Assembly (NCBI GenBank): GCA_027596075.1
Contig: JADGJC010000090.1
Location: 68,248 to 132,247 of the forward strand
Origin: Rhizophlyctis rosea
Lineage: Eukaryota; Chytridiomycota; Chytridiomycetes; Rhizophlyctidales; Rhizophlyctidaceae
DNA: 64,000 nt
Direction: 5' to 3'
Position numbers and translations under genes: made by a program. The notes under the pieces were generated by a model. The model worked only from the letters and a program-made list of their open reading frames with translations. It did no database searches and was not told the DNA's origin. Within the stretch, counting starts at the first letter, position 1; every line of letters begins with the position of its first letter. Shown piece after piece: positions 57,333 to 64,000 of this stretch.

Positions 57333-60300
57333 TATTTATGGGAGGCGCTGGAGAACTTGGCGGGAAGGGTGAAGAGAACAATCTCACATTCGATGACTCG
57401 TTCTTTAGAGAACAAGCTGGGGGATGCAAGGCCGGAGTTCCTTTTTATTTTTGGAGGAAGAGTCTCACTGAACATCGAATGGACTATGGTTACCCATTTC
57501 TTTCTCCGCTCCATTCCATATTGTGGTTCAGCCACCTCTGCGCACGTTGCATGTCCTGACAAAACTCACGTCAACTCGGTACGACACCATCGAATATTTC
57601 CAATCTGACTGTCTTGGCGCCCGATCCGTCTACACCCTTACCCATTCTCGTCCATATGAGGGAAAAGCCCTGCCTTCAAGATGTACCACAAGCCTGTCAT
57701 GCTTCCTCACTCCATTTTCAAAAGAAGGTGTGGCCCCACAGACTGATGCACAGTAACGCACTCTTCCTGTTTATCGCTTGCGACGGCGCTTGGCCTGCTC
57801 GTATTCACAAACCCCTGCCGCACGCGCGGTCACACCAACTTGACGCACCAGCAAGTGGGAGTCGTACCAAGTTGACGCATCACCATGATGACACATCAGG
57901 CGACATGGTGACAAGAACGGGATTTTTCCTTCCGCACATGGACAGAAGGCGGAAGGGGATCATAGAACGCAAGTGGTGTGTCGAGGAACTACCACGCTTC
58001 CGCAGATTGCTCTCCACTTTCTCCCCCGCCAATCGAGAACTATTGAGGAACATTCAACTCAGGATTCAGCGGAGTCCAGCCAGGCGAACAAGGCGCACAT
58101 CAACCCTTTCGAGTCCAAAAAACAGTGAGACAGCCGTCACCGAAGGGCATCGATTGAACCTTTCTTCGCATTTCGACTTGATTGATTGGATTGTTTGCTT
58201 TTGATGCAAATTGACTTGTACTCTCGATTGGGGACTTCACACAACCTCCGAGAGGTTGATGCTTCACGTCTTCTCCTTCGGAATTTGTGGTGACCATGTG
58301 CAGAACGGATTTGAACGGATTTGAATTGAGCTTAATTTCCAGCATACTCAAACCGGGCGGACCTGACTGACCTGCGGGCCGCAGCTCATGTAACGGTCTG
58401 GTAACAATTCCAGAGTGCTCGGAGATATTGTTCCATGCATTCTTGAAACGGCGACCTCACCATCACCGATATCAACGCTAACTTGATTCAAAAAGACCAC
58501 ATCGGTCTGCATAAGTCTATGATAAAGTAGTGTTGGCGACTACGATCCCGGAACAAACAAAGTACCTACATCGCGCCCAAGGAGCACAACAACCTTCAGC
58601 AACACATGTTTAACTCCAACGGCCATGGCCAAAAAAATGAAGCAGTCAGTTTCGAGACGTGGATTGCATTTCCAGCGACGAATCAGTCATCACCGCCGGA
58701 AAGGACCGGAATATACAGTTTCTTTCTGTAGAACTCCAGTCCGGTAAGCATCTCACACTCCATCTTTATATGTATGAACAAAAACGAACTCAAAGGAAGC
58801 ATAGGCAGAGGGCATATCTGCAGGCGCAAAGACCGGCAGATTGCTTGTAATTCCGATAATGTTAGACCCCTAAAACAGCAGAAATGGACCCCACGTCGTG
58901 TACAAGCCGCTTTTTTTATGCTTGTTTGCGCGGATACGCAAAAAAAAGGACTTCGTCGCGAATTTGGTGATCTGGGTCCTACGCTGTCGGTGACATCCTG
59001 ATCCCTGCCGTTGGACATTTCCTGTCTGACGCTTTGAGGAGCACGTATCAAGGGTGATGGACTGACCGCGCAACCTGCCTACATAACGTCAAGTTTGTGA
59101 GCGATGGTTTAAGACTTTTTGACTAACAAAGACCTCAGAGTGACATGGGGCCCATTGAATCAAGAATTGAGCTCTACACTCTGCGTCTCCTGACGGAAAC
59201 TCCCAGGTACCATCGCATGTCCTGCACGCCAGAAAACCACAAAAAAACAATGCAGGGCACCCGACAATCACATTCCGACACCCATGATTGTTCAATATTC
59301 AGGAGGGCCGAGTACCGATATACTAATGAGCTACAGAATATCAATATCAAGGCTATGCAAAGAAGCGGGCACGTGGAACAAGGCGTGGCCGCAACTCTCG
59401 TGGACTTCGTCGACTACAGGGTTGCCTTCCTTTGATATCATACAAGAAGGCACGCGCAATGAGGCTGCTGAAGGGAAAACAAAACATCAAGACAAATCTG
59501 ACAGAGTGTTTGAAGTGGTTGTGCTACAGATTCTCATAGGGCACTGGGATACTATCGTGAAGTCACTCGCATTTCGCAGTTGGGGATGCTGAAGTTGTAC
59601 CGGCCCGACCACAACCAATTCGACGCCAAGCGTGAGATTTGATGGGCAGATACCGGTATAGATTGTGAAAACATGGACCGACATGGAACGTGCCTTTCAA
59701 GGTCTGTCCGGTTTGACCGATAGAGATGGAATTCGGTTGGAGGAACAGCACGTGCAAAAAAGGAATGCATAGCCGTTTACCTATGCGGTCTGTGTCAGTC
59801 AGCTCCGACGTGAGTCCGCCATGGTGGAAAGTCGTCGACAACGCAGTCCAAGACTTTTAAGTCCGTTTTAGAACCGCTAAATGTCATGTCCATGCCCGGA
59901 ATAGCCCCGGACTCCAACGTCCTGCCTGGTTCATCAGAATGGTTTCAAGCTTACTAGGTCTCTGGCACTCGTGTGCACGATTCAGAGGATGAACATGACA
60001 AAAAAGAATCCGATTGAATTCCAAAAACCTGACTAAGTCCGCACGTTCAGGTGCGCCATCCGAGTATTCATCATAGACGATCTTCAAGCGAGACATTATC
60101 CGTTCATCGGTCTGTACATCGGATCATCATATTGCAGCATGACATCTGAAGGTGTTAAACGAAAGAGACTAGGCATGAAGACAGAAGTGCCTTCACCAGT
60201 CATGAGCTTTTGACAGTTGGTCATGTAATTGCCAGGCAATTGCTTGTGAGCTGACAGTGACCGCTATGCAGTCGGATTAATTTCCGGCAAGTCGTCGCTA

Positions 60301-61888
60301 ACGTTTGGAAATCTTTCTGCTTTCCCTCAATGATTAGGACCGCAATCCTCTCAAACTCTCCATACAATGCGCCGGAGGTGTGGCGGTGTAAAGCCGTAAG
60401 CTCAAAACATAGGCGGAAACTTGAAATTGAATGTGCCAACAGGGGCAGGTTACCCGTCATTACTTGGCAAGAGGTTTGGGGGAAGTTTCGAACTGTTATG
60501 AAGTAATTATTATACAGTGAGCTCGTGCGATTTGAGAATTGCGTCCGATCCAGTGTACCCTGTTGCCTGAGTGGGGAGTGGGATGTGCATGGAGCATCGC
60601 AACCGTCACCGACCTGTCGCTTTGGAGTTGTGATACCAACAAAATACCATTCGTCAAGAAAGAAAAATTTCAAGATATGAAGGTGATGAATAAAAAGGTT
60701 GCTGCTTGAATCCTGTTCACTGCATTGCCTCATTAGTTATACTTTTCAACTTTTTTTCATTAATGCAACGATGGGTCCGGGACAAAATTGTCAAATAGGA
60801 CCCTTCGCAATAGGACCCTTACACGCGCATGCATGATGACGCAAGGTTGGTCACAGGCCAGTTGGTAGAGTTGGGGATTGAGTGTTGCTGGGCCGCGGTG
60901 TGGCTTGGTTGAGGGCGATGGAGGATCTGGCAACCTACACTGTACATGCTTTTGACTCTCTTTCCAGGGGACTTGGTCTCTGTGTGTTGCTGCTTGGACT
61001 TGCACCTTTTTGTTTGTTTGTATTAGACTGTTTGTGTGTATGCGTGGGAAAGTGTGTTGCATAGTCGCATAAATATCATAAAACAGCCACTCACTCAACT
61101 CACTGCAACCACTCTCACTCAGTAATAGCGCAGTAGCAGATTGCAATACTCACTCACTTCCATTTGCCCATCACCGACTTCCGTCATTCTATGTACTGCC
61201 TGTAGTAGATAACCCATACATACATACGTGGTCGCTGGTGTGGTTGTGCAAGTCGTCGTGGAGTAGGATATAGGTAAGCAGGCGGAGACCTTCACACTTC
61301 CCTGCAATTGCAATTGAGGGCAGGTTGGTCACCAAGGCAGTCTTCGTGTTGTACTTTTTTGGCATAATCCATCTCTCGCTCAACCTGTTGATGCCTTTTC
61401 CCAGAAATCTAGTCGTCTGACTCGACCATATTGTCCAACGCTGCAACTAGCACTTACACGTATCACTTGCTCGGTTCTGATCGGCGATCACCACACAGCG
61501 TATAAACACAACCTGGTAGTCCACTCTCTAAAACGTCTAATTCCCACGCACGACTGTACGAAGCGCGCTTTCAACTTCCTTTTTGTTTCCGACCAGTCGC
61601 TCTCGAGTTGTTATAGTACGTAATTCGCAAAAACAGAAAATACTTTTGTGGCATTGGCGGAGAGGTTTGGTGTGGGAAGGGCGAAGAATTTGCAGCTTCA
61701 AAGTCCATCGATGTGTTGTGGACCATCATCACCTTGAGAACATCAGATATTTTATCACTGCGACGGGGTCCTCCTGGAAGTGTGGACATTGTTCATGATC
61801 ATGATGAAAACACATGTTGAAAAAGCATCAATTGACGTCATTCTTACATCCATTCAGGTCATCAAATCACTCTCATATATCCATCGAC
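57333..61888. other. 4.6 kb gene-poor region between mannanase and kinase
   Basis: No complete gene model could be built. A plus-strand frame at 57614-58204 (196 residues) overlaps the mannanase promoter side and shows no family features. On the minus strand, coding-like pieces occur at 60221-60733 (FRLCFELTALHRHTSGALYG, EFERIAVLIIEGKQKDFQTL), 59884-60096 (KIVYDEYSDGAPERADLVRF) and 59563-59841. They may be exons of one unidentified gene. The stretch at 60.8-61.8 kb seems empty apart from the kinase promoter. Confidence 0.4.
59884..60733 (-). CDS. Possible exons of an unidentified multi-exon gene
   Basis: Two open stretches follow one another on the minus strand: 170 codons from an ATG at 60733 and 70 codons from an ATG at 60096. 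The first has a hydrophobic start (LHILKFFFLDEWYFVG) and a helical, charged end. The second is charged and regular (RADLVRFLEFNRILF). Several GT and AG sites would allow splicing, but no combination is clearly better than another. No homologue comes to mind. Confidence 0.28.

Positions 61889-64000
<2,112 letters not shown>

Noticed and set aside
57614..58204. 196-residue plus-strand frame upstream of the mannanase
   Set aside because: No domain, biased composition or splice partner, and it overlaps the expected promoter of the divergent gene; probably chance.

Overview
The window reads as nuclear DNA of a filamentous or zoosporic fungus. Genes on both strands are cut by short GT-AG introns (about 60-400 nt, donors mostly GTAAGT, GTGAGT or GTATGT), and intergenic gaps are 0.3-8 kb. 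Products include a secreted pepsin-type protease, a GH5_7 mannanase ending in a fungal CBM1, a DOMON plus copper monooxygenase, fimbrin and an SRPK kinase. An early-diverging saprotroph such as a chytrid is my inference, not something the sequence proves. No rRNA, tRNA, CRISPR or transposase gene was recognised. All gene models were built by hand from splice sites and reading frame.

Layout: 0-1.5 kb holds the start of an unknown gene and a decayed vanadium-haloperoxidase-like gene. 2.4-5.7 kb holds two divergent multi-pass membrane proteins, one a seven-helix receptor-like protein. 6.5-8.8 kb is a nine-exon aspartic protease with a mucin-like Ser/Thr region before the catalytic domain. 9.2-11.1 kb is a major-facilitator transporter. 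13.7-37.9 kb is the most unusual part. A divergent gene pair, called P and Exo here, occurs five times. P (minus strand, five exons) has a conserved N-terminal domain of about 115 residues, a long Pro/Ala/Ser/Thr-rich disordered middle, a Lys-rich nuclear-localisation-like exon and an acidic tail. Exo (plus strand, two exons, about 275-284 residues) carries the DEDDy 3'-5' exonuclease motifs. The copies show different lesions. Only copies 3 and 5 keep a full Exo reading frame with all motifs, and only copies 1 and 4 keep a full P. An unrelated acidic protein gene lies between copies 1 and 2.

38.4-42.9 kb is a nine-exon fimbrin with a long proline-rich N-terminal extension. 43-51 kb is gene-poor on my reading, with scattered coding-like stretches. 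51.0-53.6 kb is a secreted DOMON/copper type II monooxygenase with a Thr/Lys tail. 55.7-57.3 kb is the mannanase. 61.9-64 kb is the 5' part of an SRPK-type kinase that runs off the window.

Two themes connect the region. One is segmental amplification and decay of the P-Exo pair with its roughly 1.3 kb shared intergenic region. The other is clusters of short hairpin palindromes (6-bp stems, TTC or TCC loops) that I find only inside introns of fimbrin and the copper monooxygenase. The secreted protease, mannanase and monooxygenase fit life on plant or detrital polymers; how P and Exo work together is unknown.
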